From: Singulisphaera sp. GP187
GTDB taxonomy: Bacteria > Planctomycetota > Planctomycetia > Isosphaerales > Isosphaeraceae
Direction: 5' to 3'
Length of the DNA: 64,000 nucleotides
NCBI RefSeq assembly: GCF_900129635.1
Contig: NZ_FSRB01000002.1
Coordinates: 1,950,727 to 2,014,726 of the forward strand
The position numbers were made by a program, and so were the translations under genes. This document shows positions 17,321-25,656 of the stretch, in pieces; position 1 is the first letter of the stretch, and each line of letters begins with the position of its first letter. The notes under the pieces are model-generated. The model searched no databases. It saw only the letters and a program-made list of their open reading frames with translations, and had not been told where the DNA came from.

Positions 17321-17728
17321 CAGCTGCACTGTCCTTTCCGTCCTCGCCGTCCCACCCCCGCGCTCCGGTTCCCACTCCCCCATAGCGTACCCCACGACTC
17401 CCAGACGCCATAGGGATCTGTGAGTTCGCGTGGGCGAAGAAGAATCCGATCCGCGAAACTTTGGCGGTCATTACGGACCTGTCGAATCAGGGCTCAGTAA
17501 CGGTCCGGGTGTTATTGCGGGGGCTCTGTTGAGGCTACGTAACATCTGGGTAAACCTTGCGTTCTGGAAGGCCAGGGCTATTAGGGAATCTGGAGAAACA
17601 ACCTTAAGCCACCTGCCCTGAGTGACCGAACACTATCTGTGAGTTGGCGGGTCCGAAGCCCGAGCGGAGCTTCGAGGCACGGGCTCAGCGATCGGCGAGA
17701 TGAGGTCGGGAGTGTGATTGAGGAGCGT
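17321..17728. other. Divergent intergenic region, no gene seen
   Basis: These 408 bases separate the divergent SDR and YTV-protein genes and must hold both promoters. Several short GC-rich stems are present around 17650-17695, but no known riboswitch or promoter consensus could be defended. Confidence 0.4.
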
Positions 17729-19993
17729 ATGATGCGGAAACTTCGATCGGTTGCGCTCATGACCCTGGTTTTTGGGGCGTGGGTGACCGAGCACCCGGCG
17801 GAGGCGGCCAGCTATGCTGGAGGGGCCTCAACACGTTGTTGTCCGGTTCCCCAGGAGTGCGGGGGGCATGTTCAATATCAAACCCAACGTCAGACCGTTC
17901 TCCAGGCCGTGCAGGAGACCGTCTACGAGAATCAGCAAGTCACGTCGGTACGAGATGTCTGCGAAACGGTGATGCAGCCCAGAACCGTCACCACGATGCA
18001 GTCGATTTCTGAGCAGTGCGTACGTGACGAAGCTTATACCGTCCAGCGTCCGAGCTATCGGACCGTGCAGAAAGAGTGCCGTTACACCGTTCAGCGCCCG
18101 GTCAGCCGGACGATCTGGAAGGATTGCACTTACACGGTCTGCCGCCCGGTTCGTGAGACGCATATGGAGGATCGGGTCTACACGGTGAGCCGCCCGGTGC
18201 GGGAAACCACGCTGAAGACCTGCACCTACAACGTCACCACCCCGGTTCGTGAAGTCTCTTATAAGGAATGTGCCTACACGGTTTGCCGTCCGGTGCAAGA
18301 GACGTTCATGAAGACCGTGAACTACACGGTTTGCCGCCCGGTTCAGGAAACGGCGTACAAGAACTGCACCTATACGGTTTGCCGCCCGGTTCAGAAGACC
18401 TGCTATCGCTCGGTTCCCTACACGGTGCAGGTGCCGGTTCAGACCACGGTGCTCCAGTGCCAGCCGTACACCGCGATGGTTCCAGTCAAACAGTGCGCTT
18501 ATAAGCAGGTGGCCTACACGGTTTGCCGCCCGGTCCGCGAGACCGTGATGCGGGAGTGCCGCTACACCGTCCAGACGCCGGTTCGTCGGACCGTGATCGA
18601 GAATTGCAGCTACACGGTTTGCCGCCCCGTGCGTGAGACCGTGATGCAGGAGCAGCGTTACACGGTCTGCCGCCCGGTTCAGACGACCACCCTGAAGACG
18701 ATCACCGAGACCAGCTACCGAACGGTCACGGAAACCGCCTCCCGCGAAGTTTGCGAGACGGTCTGTGTGCCGCGAACGGTGACCCGTCAGGTCTGCCGCA
18801 CGAGTGGCGAGTGGGTCAATCAGCAGATCGAAGTGCCGGGCAAGATGGTTTGCGTCAACGGCTGCTGGGTCCAGTGCCCGCCCACTTATATCTGCAAGCG
18901 AGTGTGGTGCCCGCGGACGGTCGTTGAGAACGTTTGCGAAACCGTTTACGAGAGCCAGCAGGTCCGTAAGCAGGTCCCGTACACGGTCTGCCGTCAGGTG
19001 CCCGAGTGCGTCACGCGACAGATCCCGGTGACCACCTGCACGATGGTTCCCCAGGAGTGCGTCCGGCAGATTCCGGTGACCACCTGCCGCATGGTCTCCG
19101 AGACCGTGGTCAAGCAGGTCCCCCGGGTCATCTGCGAGACGGTTGCGACCGAGTGCGTCAAGCAGGTCCCGGTGACCACGTGCCGGATGGTGACTGAGAC
19201 GGCCACCAAGACCGTCCCTTACTCCTACTGCACCATGGTCCCCCGCACCTTCACGCGGACCGTCCCGGTCAGCGTGACCAAGATGTGCTCCAAGACCCTT
19301 TGCCGCCAGGAGGCCTACACCGTCACCCAGATGGTGCCCGAGACCCAGGTCAAGCAGGTTCCGTACACCGTCACCCGGATGGTCTCGGTGCCTTGCACCA
19401 AGGTTGTCCCCTGCACGATCACTCGGACCGTTCGCGAGACTCACGTCAAGCGAATCCCGGTGACCACGTGCCGGATGGTCACGACCCAGCAGGTCAAGCA
19501 GGTCCCCGTCACCACCTGCCGGATGGTGACCGAGACCCGGCACTGCCCGGTTCCCGTGACCACCTGCCGAATGGTTTCCGAAACCTGCGTCAAGCGGGTT
19601 CCGCAAACCATCTGTGAGACCGTGACCGAGCAGTGCGTCCGGATCGTGCCCCAGACCATCTGCGAAATGCAGACGATCCAGTGCGTCCGGAAGGTGCCCT
19701 ACACCGTCTGCCGTCAGGTGCCGGTGACGACCACCGTTCACTGCCCCGTGACCGTCAAGCGTCAGGTCACCGAGTGCCGCACCGTCTGCGTGCCCAAGAC
19801 GATCTGCCGCCAGGTTCCGGTCGAGGTCTGCGTTCAGGTCCCGGTGTCGGTCCACTGCCCGAGTCCGGTGGTTCCCTCCGCTCAGAGCGTTGTGGCCTCC
19901 GCCCAAACCGAAGTTCCTTGCACGACCCTCCCCGCTTGCGACCCCTGCGATCGCAAACACCCGCTCTTCGGCCGATTCCTCGGTCGTTATTGA
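17729..19993 (+). CDS. YTV-repeat cysteine-rich surface protein
   Basis: This 754-residue secreted protein has a signal peptide (about residues 1-25) and two long blocks of 16-residue repeats. Fourteen units of the form YTVCRPVRETxxKxCx span 18035-18706, and sixteen units of the form VPVTTCRMVxETxVKQ span 18974-19741. A linker with GEWVNQQIEVPGKMVC separates the blocks. The YTV repeat is a planctomycete family first seen in Rhodopirellula, where such proteins were reported from the cell wall. Regular Cys residues suggest disulfide crosslinking into a proteinaceous wall. The AGGAG at 17721-17725 selects ATG 17729. A strong terminator follows. Confidence 0.92.
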   Translation: MMRKLRSVALMTLVFGAWVTEHPAEAASYAGGASTRCCPVPQECGGHVQYQTQRQTVLQAVQETVYENQQVTSVRDVCETVMQPRTVTTMQSISEQCVRDEAYTVQRPSYRTVQKECRYTVQRPVSRTIWKDCTYTVCRPVRETHMEDRVYTVSRPVRETTLKTCTYNVTTPVREVSYKECAYTVCRPVQETFMKTVNYTVCRPVQETAYKNCTYTVCRPVQKTCYRSVPYTVQVPVQTTVLQCQPYTAMVPVKQCAYKQVAYTVCRPVRETVMRECRYTVQTPVRRTVIENCSYTVCRPVRETVMQEQRYTVCRPVQTTTLKTITETSYRTVTETASREVCETVCVPRTVTRQVCRTSGEWVNQQIEVPGKMVCVNGCWVQCPPTYICKRVWCPRTVVENVCETVYESQQVRKQVPYTVCRQVPECVTRQIPVTTCTMVPQECVRQIPVTTCRMVSETVVKQVPRVICETVATECVKQVPVTTCRMVTETATKTVPYSYCTMVPRTFTRTVPVSVTKMCSKTLCRQEAYTVTQMVPETQVKQVPYTVTRMVSVPCTKVVPCTITRTVRETHVKRIPVTTCRMVTTQQVKQVPVTTCRMVTETRHCPVPVTTCRMVSETCVKRVPQTICETVTEQCVRIVPQTICEMQTIQCVRKVPYTVCRQVPVTTTVHCPVTVKRQVTECRTVCVPKTICRQVPVEVCVQVPVSVHCPSPVVPSAQSVVASAQTEVPCTTLPACDPCDRKHPLFGRFLGRY
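18035..18706 (+). repeat. 48-base coding tandem repeat, block 1 (14 units)
   Basis: Fourteen consecutive 16-codon units with no gaps start with Tyr-Thr-Val (variants YNV and YTA). The protein repeat is much stricter than the DNA repeat, which points to selection on the protein. Confidence 0.85.
18974..19741 (+). repeat. 48-base coding tandem repeat, block 2 (16 units)
   Basis: Sixteen consecutive 16-codon units have the pattern (V/I)P(V/Y)T(T/V)C(R/T)MV followed by a polar tail. The phase and unit length match block 1, so the two blocks probably share an ancestor. Confidence 0.85.
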
Positions 19994-20027
19994 GCGACAA
20001 GAGTGTCCGACCAAGTCGCCGCTGAAT

Positions 20028-20066
20028 CACGAACGCCCTCCACTACTAAAGTGGAGGGCGTTCGTG
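20028..20066 (+). terminator. Strong hairpin terminator after the YTV gene
   Basis: CACGAACGCCCTCCACT (20028-20044) pairs perfectly over 17 bp with the inverted copy at 20050-20066, around a five-base loop. It lies 35 bases after the stop codon. There is no T-run; it may serve both this gene and the convergent rdgB. Confidence 0.7.
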
Positions 20067-20105
20067 CGTTGTACGGCCCTGCCGTCGGACAAGCTTCCAG
20101 GCGAG

Positions 20106-20133
20106 AGCGGAGAGTGAATCGCTCCCTCACTTC
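20106..20133. repeat. Short GGGAGCG-type repeat, copy A
   Basis: AGCGGAGAGTGAATCGCTCC, continuing to CTCACTTC, is a degenerate version of the short palindromic repeat also found at 31331-31361 and 42135-42161. Confidence 0.4.
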
Positions 20134-20158
20134 AAAACGGCGTTAACCAGGCGATCGT

Positions 20159-20842
20159 TTACCCCATCGCGTTCGACGCGATCAACCGCGCGAGGTCGTC
20201 GCGAAACCGACCGAACGCACGCGCCCGATGGCTGAGCTGCCGCTTGACGACCGAGCTCAACTCGCCAAACGTCTTGTGGTATTCGGGGATGAGAAACAAA
20301 GGGTCATAACCGAATCCGTTCTCGCCTTGGGGGCTGCGTGTGATCCGGCCGCGGCAGGCTCCCGCCGACTCCAGGCGGATCGTGCCGTCGGGGTCGGCCA
20401 GGGCGATCTGGCAGACGAAGGCCGCTCCCCGCTGGCTGTCGTCCACACTCGCCAGCGCGTCGAGAAGTTTACGGTTGTTTGCGGCATCGTCACCGTGTTC
20501 GCCCGCATAACGAGCCGAGAACACTCCAGGGGCGCCATTGAGGGCGTCGACCGTCAAGCCCGAGTCGTCGGCAAGCACCCAGGCGCGCAAGCTCCGGGCG
20601 GTTTCGCTCGCTTTCTTGCGGGCATTCCCCGCGAACGTGTCGGCGTCTTCGACAACGTCGGCCACCTCGGGATGGTCCGCCAGAGAACCGACCGAGAGGC
20701 GAGCCAGGTACGGGTTCGGCTCCCAGGCAGGATGGATGAGCTCGGCCATCTCCTCCCCTTTTTTGCGATTCCGGGTTCCGATGACGAGGACGATGGAGTC
20801 GGGGCGGGACGAGGTCATCTTGGCGCTCGAAAGGAGGGGCAC
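20159..20842 (-). CDS. rdgB: RdgB/HAM1-type non-canonical purine NTP pyrophosphatase
   Basis: The enzyme removes dITP, dXTP and related damaged nucleotides by pyrophosphate release. It is 227 residues long, or 219 from the internal ATG at 20818. Signature motifs are IGTRNRKK at the N-terminus, DTFAGNARKKA, the catalytic ADDSGLTVDALNGAPGVFSAR segment, and GFGYDPLFLIPE with the terminal SHRARAF. RNase PH lies two genes upstream on the same strand; an rph-rdgB pairing is common in bacteria, here interrupted by a secreted protein. Confidence 0.93.
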   Translation of the reverse strand: MPLLSSAKMTSSRPDSIVLVIGTRNRKKGEEMAELIHPAWEPNPYLARLSVGSLADHPEVADVVEDADTFAGNARKKASETARSLRAWVLADDSGLTVDALNGAPGVFSARYAGEHGDDAANNRKLLDALASVDDSQRGAAFVCQIALADPDGTIRLESAGACRGRITRSPQGENGFGYDPLFLIPEYHKTFGELSSVVKRQLSHRARAFGRFRDDLARLIASNAMG

Positions 20843-20981
20843 GATCGCAATTGGGTTGGTTCAATCATCGAAGGGAAGGCCTGTTCACGTCAATACGACA
20901 AAAGGTCCGGATCGAGGCCGAGCGTGACATGCTCGGCACTGGATCGGACCCTGGATCGTGGTCGGCGGCCGGGGAGCCGAG

Positions 20982-22175
20982 TTAATTGGGCTTGAGCGGC
21001 GCCACTTCGGTCAGCGATGCGGCCGGGACGATCATGCTGTCGGTCACCGCTTTACGGCGTCCCTTGGACGGGTCCGGTTGAATGAGCGGGACGGAGAGCC
21101 GGAGCAACCGCTCGCGGAGCTGAACGGCGGCCGGGTCGTTCGCGGCGTTGAACGCCCCGATCATCACGCGGCTCGAAGATCGATCGTGGTAGACGTAGAC
21201 CGGCTGGCCGAGCTGGCGGATCTCTTCGGATTTCGCCAGCGCTTGTGCCATCTTCTCGGCATCTTCCGCGGCGGTGATCAGCGGGCTCTTCTTCAGACCC
21301 AGATCGCCCAGCGACTGGGTGCCGGCGATGTCGAAGCTGGCCCGGCCACTGAAATTGGCCACTTCAAGCGTGTAGTTTGCCGAGCAGTTATAGAGGCTGT
21401 GAGGGCCCTGGTTCATCCTGGTGATGAACGGGTCGTTGTTCCCCGGAAACAGATTCTGAGCGGGGACATAGGGATTGGTGGTCCGGATCGCCTTGCTCAG
21501 ACCGGTTTGCCAGATATACATCTTGGGCAAGTTATCGATGCACTTCGGCCTGATCTTCTTGACCTTGTGGAGCAGGGCCTCGGAACCTTTTTGGGTCTTC
21601 TCATTGCCCACGAGGACGGCCGCTTCGTCGTAGCTTCGAACCCGCTCCGGATCGGCGAGCCGGGCTCGTTCGACCCCGGCGGGAGCCGTGGGCGGAACGT
21701 TGCGGATGTTACTGTACCGAGGAAAGTCCTTGGTTCGAAGAATGAACGCGGGTAACTGGTGTTCATTCCGCAATTCAAGAACGAGGGCCAGGGCCGAGCG
21801 CTCGGCATCGGGACCACGAAACGTCCGGGCCAGTACCATGAACGGGCCGACGTCTTTGGTGAGGAGGTAAGGCTCGATCGCGCCCTGGGGAAGAGGGACC
21901 TTGGCCCGATCGCCTTGTTCCGGGTACTCCTGCGACGTCATCGCGGTCGTCCCATTGGCAGGACGGATGTTGGAATCGGTCGGGGCCGAGATCCCGGCCC
22001 GGTTGGCATTGGCCACGGCGGTTGGGGTTGCGGATGCGGAAGCGGTCGGCAGTGATCCGGTTTTTGGCGTCGCGGACGAACGGAAGAGCCCACTCTTTGG
22101 GCTCTGACCGTACGCGCAGACGGTGAGCGTGGCCAACGAGCCGGCCAGCGCCAATGTGGCGATCGGCGATTTCAT
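20982..22175 (-). CDS. Secreted protein with SPOR-like modules
   Basis: This 397-residue protein has a signal peptide (first 22 residues, ending AYG) and a Ser/Thr/Ala-rich linker. Two stretches look like SPOR-type peptidoglycan-binding folds: GPFMVLARTFRGPDAERSAL with LELRNEHQLPAFILRT near residues 115-155, and AQALAKSEEIRQLGQPVYVY with MIGAFNAANDPAAVQLRERL near 310-365. The similarity is at pattern level only. The start at 22175 follows a GGGGGA site. It sits between rph and rdgB. A role at the cell envelope is an inference from export and fold. Confidence 0.65.
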   Translation of the reverse strand: MKSPIATLALAGSLATLTVCAYGQSPKSGLFRSSATPKTGSLPTASASATPTAVANANRAGISAPTDSNIRPANGTTAMTSQEYPEQGDRAKVPLPQGAIEPYLLTKDVGPFMVLARTFRGPDAERSALALVLELRNEHQLPAFILRTKDFPRYSNIRNVPPTAPAGVERARLADPERVRSYDEAAVLVGNEKTQKGSEALLHKVKKIRPKCIDNLPKMYIWQTGLSKAIRTTNPYVPAQNLFPGNNDPFITRMNQGPHSLYNCSANYTLEVANFSGRASFDIAGTQSLGDLGLKKSPLITAAEDAEKMAQALAKSEEIRQLGQPVYVYHDRSSSRVMIGAFNAANDPAAVQLRERLLRLSVPLIQPDPSKGRRKAVTDSMIVPAASLTEVAPLKPN

Positions 22176-22442
22176 GAGCGATCCCCCATCCTGTCGGGTA
22201 CGCGGCGGTTCGAAGGGGATCGATGGACGCACTCCCCCCTGATCCGTACCACGGGTCTTCTCCTTTGAATCCATTCAGTCGTGCTGTAAATCGAAAGGAT
22301 GAGGTCGCGGCGACTTGTCGGGCGGGACTTTAGCAGAAGATCGGAAAGTCGACCAGACGGAATCAAAAAAGCAAGCACAACCTACTTCGCAGGTGGGCGC
22401 TCGGAGGTTGGCGAAACTTCCTCCGAGCGGCGATCGACGACC

Positions 22443-23159
22443 TCAGACGATGAACGGCCAGTGGGTTCCGAGCGTCTCGCGCTGAACCTGGATCAAGCGG
22501 TTGATCCCCTCGTCGGCGAGGTCGAGGAGCGCTTGGAGTTGGGCCCTTGAGAAGGTCCCCCCTTCCCCCGTGCCTTGGACTTCGACGAGTCCGCCGCCCC
22601 CGAGCCGGATGACGTTGAAGTCCACCTCGGCGGTCGAGTCTTCAGGATAATCGAGGTCGAGGACCGGTTCGCCCGCGACGATCCCGGTGCTGACGGCGGC
22701 CACGCTGTCGCGAAGAATCGTACCGGCCGCGGCTCCGAATCGGCTCGACAGGGCATCGGCCACGGCGATGAACGCGGCCGTGATCGCGGCGGTTCGGGTG
22801 CCCCCGTCGGCCTCAATGACGTCGGCATCGACGTGGAGGGTCCAAGGGCCAAGTGCCTTGGTGTCGATCACTGCGCGAAGACTCCGCCCAATCAGGCGCT
22901 GAATCTCGGTCGATCGGCCATCGGTCCCGCGCGACTTACGGGTCGGTGTGCTTCCCGGCAGCATCGCGTACTCGGCGGTCAGCCATCCCACGCCCTTGCC
23001 CTCGAGGAACGGGGGCACCTTGTCCGATAGGTGGGCCGTGACGAGGACCGTCGTTTTACCGGCACGGTAGAGCGCGCTGCCGGGGCTATTACGGACGAAC
23101 CCACGCTCCACCGTGACCGGGCGAAGTTCGTTGGGAGCGCGACCATCATGTCGGGGCAT
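22443..23159 (-). CDS. rph: Ribonuclease PH
   Basis: RNase PH trims the 3' ends of tRNA precursors using phosphate. The 238-residue protein is collinear with the family: RPVTVERGF at the N-terminus, GKTTVLVTA, GWLTAEYAMLPGST with RKSRGTDGRSTEIQRLIGRS forming the phosphate site, DADVIEADGGTRTAAITAAF, and LDLDYPEDSTAEVDFN. The start at 23159 matches the usual MPRxDGR N-terminus. A dispersed repeat element separates it from argF upstream. Confidence 0.96.
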   Translation of the reverse strand: MPRHDGRAPNELRPVTVERGFVRNSPGSALYRAGKTTVLVTAHLSDKVPPFLEGKGVGWLTAEYAMLPGSTPTRKSRGTDGRSTEIQRLIGRSLRAVIDTKALGPWTLHVDADVIEADGGTRTAAITAAFIAVADALSSRFGAAAGTILRDSVAAVSTGIVAGEPVLDLDYPEDSTAEVDFNVIRLGGGGLVEVQGTGEGGTFSRAQLQALLDLADEGINRLIQVQRETLGTHWPFIV

Positions 23160-23214
23160 GCAGAACTCCAGAGATCAAACTTATTGATGCGTGTTCATGG
23201 GGCATTTGACTTTT

Positions 23215-23318
23215 GTTAGGGTGGGCACGGCCCACCAGGTTTTGCCCCCAGAAGGAAGGGGCACCCACGCCTACCAAACGCTTTGTCAGAAGGTGTGGTC
23301 GGCCGTGCTCACCCGCCA
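23215..23318. repeat. Dispersed intergenic element, copy 2
   Basis: GTTAGGGTGGGCACGGCCC (from 23215) plus caccaggttttgccccc repeats the left end of copy 1. The right end TCGGCCGTGCTCACCCGCC (23299-23317) is an imperfect inverted copy. It lies in the argF-rph gap. Confidence 0.65.
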
Positions 23319-23321
23319 AGA

Positions 23322-23337
23322 CACATGCTCGCATGTG
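23322..23337 (-). terminator. Small hairpin after argF
   Basis: CACATGC and GCATGTG are perfectly inverted around two bases, 10 bases past the argF stop codon. The stem is short and no T-run follows, so terminator function is uncertain. Confidence 0.3.
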
Positions 23338-23346
23338 CGGTTGGTT

Positions 23347-24324
23347 TTAGGCTGAGGTCTGGCTCTGCAATGCGTTGGGTATGGTTCGCGTGAGTTCCTC
23401 GGGCCACTTGTCCGAGAGCAGCCAGATCAAAAGTGCCTTCTGGAAGTGGAGACGGTTGGCCGCCTGGGGGATGACGACGCTTTGGGGGCCGTCAAGGACC
23501 TCGGAGGTGACTTCCTCTTCGCGGCGCGCGGGCAGGCAATGCAAGAAGATTGCTTCGTCACGAGCTCGCGAGAGCAATTCGCGATTGACCTGGAACGGGG
23601 CAAACGCCGCGCGTCGCAGCTCGGCCTCATGCTCTTGTCCCATGCTCGCCCAGACGTCGGTGTAGACGACGTCGGCCCCCACGAGAGCCCGTTGCGGGTC
23701 GTGCTCGACCACGAGCGGTATCTGCGGGAACGTGGCCTCGTATCGGGCTCGGAACTGGGGAGGAAACTCGTACCCTTCCGGCGCGGCCAGGACGAACTCG
23801 ATGCCGACGAGCGCCGAGGCCAACGCGAGCGAACGGGCTACGTTGTTCCCGTCACCCACGAAGACGAGTCGAACGCCTTCAAGGTGACCGAGCGTCTCCT
23901 TGATCGTCATCACGTCGGCGAGGGCCTGGCACGGGTGAGCGGCGTCGGACAGCGCGTTGACAACGGGGATGGTGGCATGCTGAGCCAGGGCTTCGATGGT
24001 CTTGTGCGCAAAGGTGCGGACCGCGAGCACATCCACGTATTGGCTGATGACGCGTGCGAAGTCAGGGATGCTTTCACGCACCCCCATGCCCACGTCCTTG
24101 CCGTTCAGGAAGATCGCGTTGCCGCCGAGTTGGGCGATCGCCGCCTCAAAGCTGACCCGCGTTCGCAGGGACGGCTTCTCGAAGATGAGGCCGAGCGTTC
24201 GACCCTCCAGGTAAGGAGGGCGATGCCCTTGTTGGTCGAGACGTTTCAGGTCGATGGCCCGGTCGATCAGGTCTACGGTGGCCTCGGCCGAGAGGTCGAA
24301 CAGGTCAACAAAATGGCGGATCAT
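23347..24324 (-). CDS. argF: Ornithine carbamoyltransferase
   Basis: ArgF joins carbamoyl phosphate and ornithine to give citrulline. The 325-residue protein carries the carbamoyl-phosphate motif as SLRTRVSFE (a variant of STRTR), then DVLAVRTFAH, HPCQALADVMT for ornithine and carbamoyl contact, FVGDGNNVARS, and HCLPARREEEV with the substrate Cys. The start at 24324 follows a GAGGTG site and gives the usual RHFVDLFDLS N-terminus; an open extension to 24483 lies inside argD. It follows argD by only 20 bases, so argB-argD-argF reads as an operon. Confidence 0.95.
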   Translation of the reverse strand: MIRHFVDLFDLSAEATVDLIDRAIDLKRLDQQGHRPPYLEGRTLGLIFEKPSLRTRVSFEAAIAQLGGNAIFLNGKDVGMGVRESIPDFARVISQYVDVLAVRTFAHKTIEALAQHATIPVVNALSDAAHPCQALADVMTIKETLGHLEGVRLVFVGDGNNVARSLALASALVGIEFVLAAPEGYEFPPQFRARYEATFPQIPLVVEHDPQRALVGADVVYTDVWASMGQEHEAELRRAAFAPFQVNRELLSRARDEAIFLHCLPARREEEVTSEVLDGPQSVVIPQAANRLHFQKALLIWLLSDKWPEELTRTIPNALQSQTSA

Positions 24325-24344
24325 CGGGCACCTCCTCGCCTGGC

Positions 24345-25553
24345 TCAGATGGTCTGACGCCGGATCACGTCGGCCAGGATGGCACACCCTTCGTCGACCT
24401 GCTCGTCGCTGATGTTGAGCGCGGGCAAGAGTCGGACCACGTTCCCGTGGGTCGCGTTGATCAAGAGCTTGCGTTCGAGACATTCGGAGACCACGATTGA
24501 CGCATCAAAAGATAACTCCAGGCCGATCATCACGCCGAGGATCCGGATCTCGCGGACCAGGTCGGGCCGCTCGTCGCGGAGCGCCTGGAAGTGGCCGCGG
24601 AATCGCTCGCCCACCGCGCGTCCGCGTTCGAGCAAGCCTTCCTGCTCGATCGTCTCGACCGCAGCGAGACCCGCGCGGCAGGCGATCGGGTTGCCGCCGA
24701 ACGTGCTCGCGTGCGTCCCTGGCTTCAGATGGCTGGCGACTTCAGGGGTCGCCATCATCACGCCGGCCGCAACCCCGCCCGCCAATGCCTTGGCGCAGGT
24801 CAGGATGTCGGGTGTGATGTTCGAGTGTTGATAAGCGAACCATTTGCCGGTCCGGCCCAGGCCGGTCTGAACCTCGTCGAGGATCAAAAGCACGCCGCGC
24901 TCGTTGCAGAGCGAGCGGAGGCCCGGCAGGTAGTCGGGCGAAGGGACGTTCACCCCCCCTTCCCCTTGGATCGGCTCCACCAGGATGGCCGCCGTCTGCT
25001 CGTCGAGCACCGCGGCCACAGCGTCCAGGTTGTTGTAGGGCACATAGGTGAAGCCGGGCACCAGCGGCTCGCAGCCGGCGTGATATTTCGGCTGAGCGGT
25101 CGCGGTGAGGGCCGCGTAGGTCCGCCCGTGGAACCCGTTCTCCATCGAGACGATCTTGTAGCGACCCCGGGGCGAACCGTAGAGCCGGCTGAGCTTGATC
25201 GCCGCCTCGTTGGCCTCCGCGCCGCTGTTGCAGAAGAAGCTCTGGCCGCCGAAGGCCTTCTCCGAGAGCGCCCGGGCAAACGCCCCCTGCGACTCCATGT
25301 ACCAGGTATTCGGCACGTGGATCAGTTGCCCCACTTGCTCGCGGACCGCCTCGACGATCCGAGGCGGGCAATGGCCGAGCAAGTTACAGCCCCAGCCCGG
25401 AAAGAAGTCAAGGTAACGATTGCCTTCGGCGTCCCAGATCCAAGAACCTTCGCCCCTGACCAGGCAGACCGGGTAGCGGCGATAGTTGGGGATCACGTAC
25501 TTGCCGAATTGGGCAATCGTTTCCTCGGAACTCAGATTCGCAACTTGGGCCAA
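24345..25553 (-). CDS. argD: Acetylornithine aminotransferase
   Basis: ArgD is a PLP enzyme that transaminates N-acetylglutamate semialdehyde to N-acetylornithine. Motifs include FCNSGAEANEAAIKLSR, GFHGRTYAALTAT, LILDEVQTGLGRTG, the PLP lysine in TCAKALAGG, and THASTFGGNPIACRAGLA. The frame is open to 25799, but that part runs into argB. A TTG at 25553 with GGGAG eight bases upstream starts a 402-residue product of the right length, so this start was chosen. Most of the family use ATG, so the start is probable rather than certain. Confidence 0.93.
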   Translation of the reverse strand: MAQVANLSSEETIAQFGKYVIPNYRRYPVCLVRGEGSWIWDAEGNRYLDFFPGWGCNLLGHCPPRIVEAVREQVGQLIHVPNTWYMESQGAFARALSEKAFGGQSFFCNSGAEANEAAIKLSRLYGSPRGRYKIVSMENGFHGRTYAALTATAQPKYHAGCEPLVPGFTYVPYNNLDAVAAVLDEQTAAILVEPIQGEGGVNVPSPDYLPGLRSLCNERGVLLILDEVQTGLGRTGKWFAYQHSNITPDILTCAKALAGGVAAGVMMATPEVASHLKPGTHASTFGGNPIACRAGLAAVETIEQEGLLERGRAVGERFRGHFQALRDERPDLVREIRILGVMIGLELSFDASIVVSECLERKLLINATHGNVVRLLPALNISDEQVDEGCAILADVIRRQTI

Positions 25554-25656
25554 GGCTAGAGCTCCCGTCAGGCTGGGCCGGCGACCCGGCGTTCGTGAGA
25601 AGACCAGAGGGTTGTGTGTCCGCACAGTATCGGAGGCGAGTCGACTGCCTCTGATT

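Noticed and set aside
18035..19741. CRISPR-like 48-bp periodic repeats
   Set aside because: The repeats are contiguous, without spacers, lie in one reading frame, and encode a known repeat protein.
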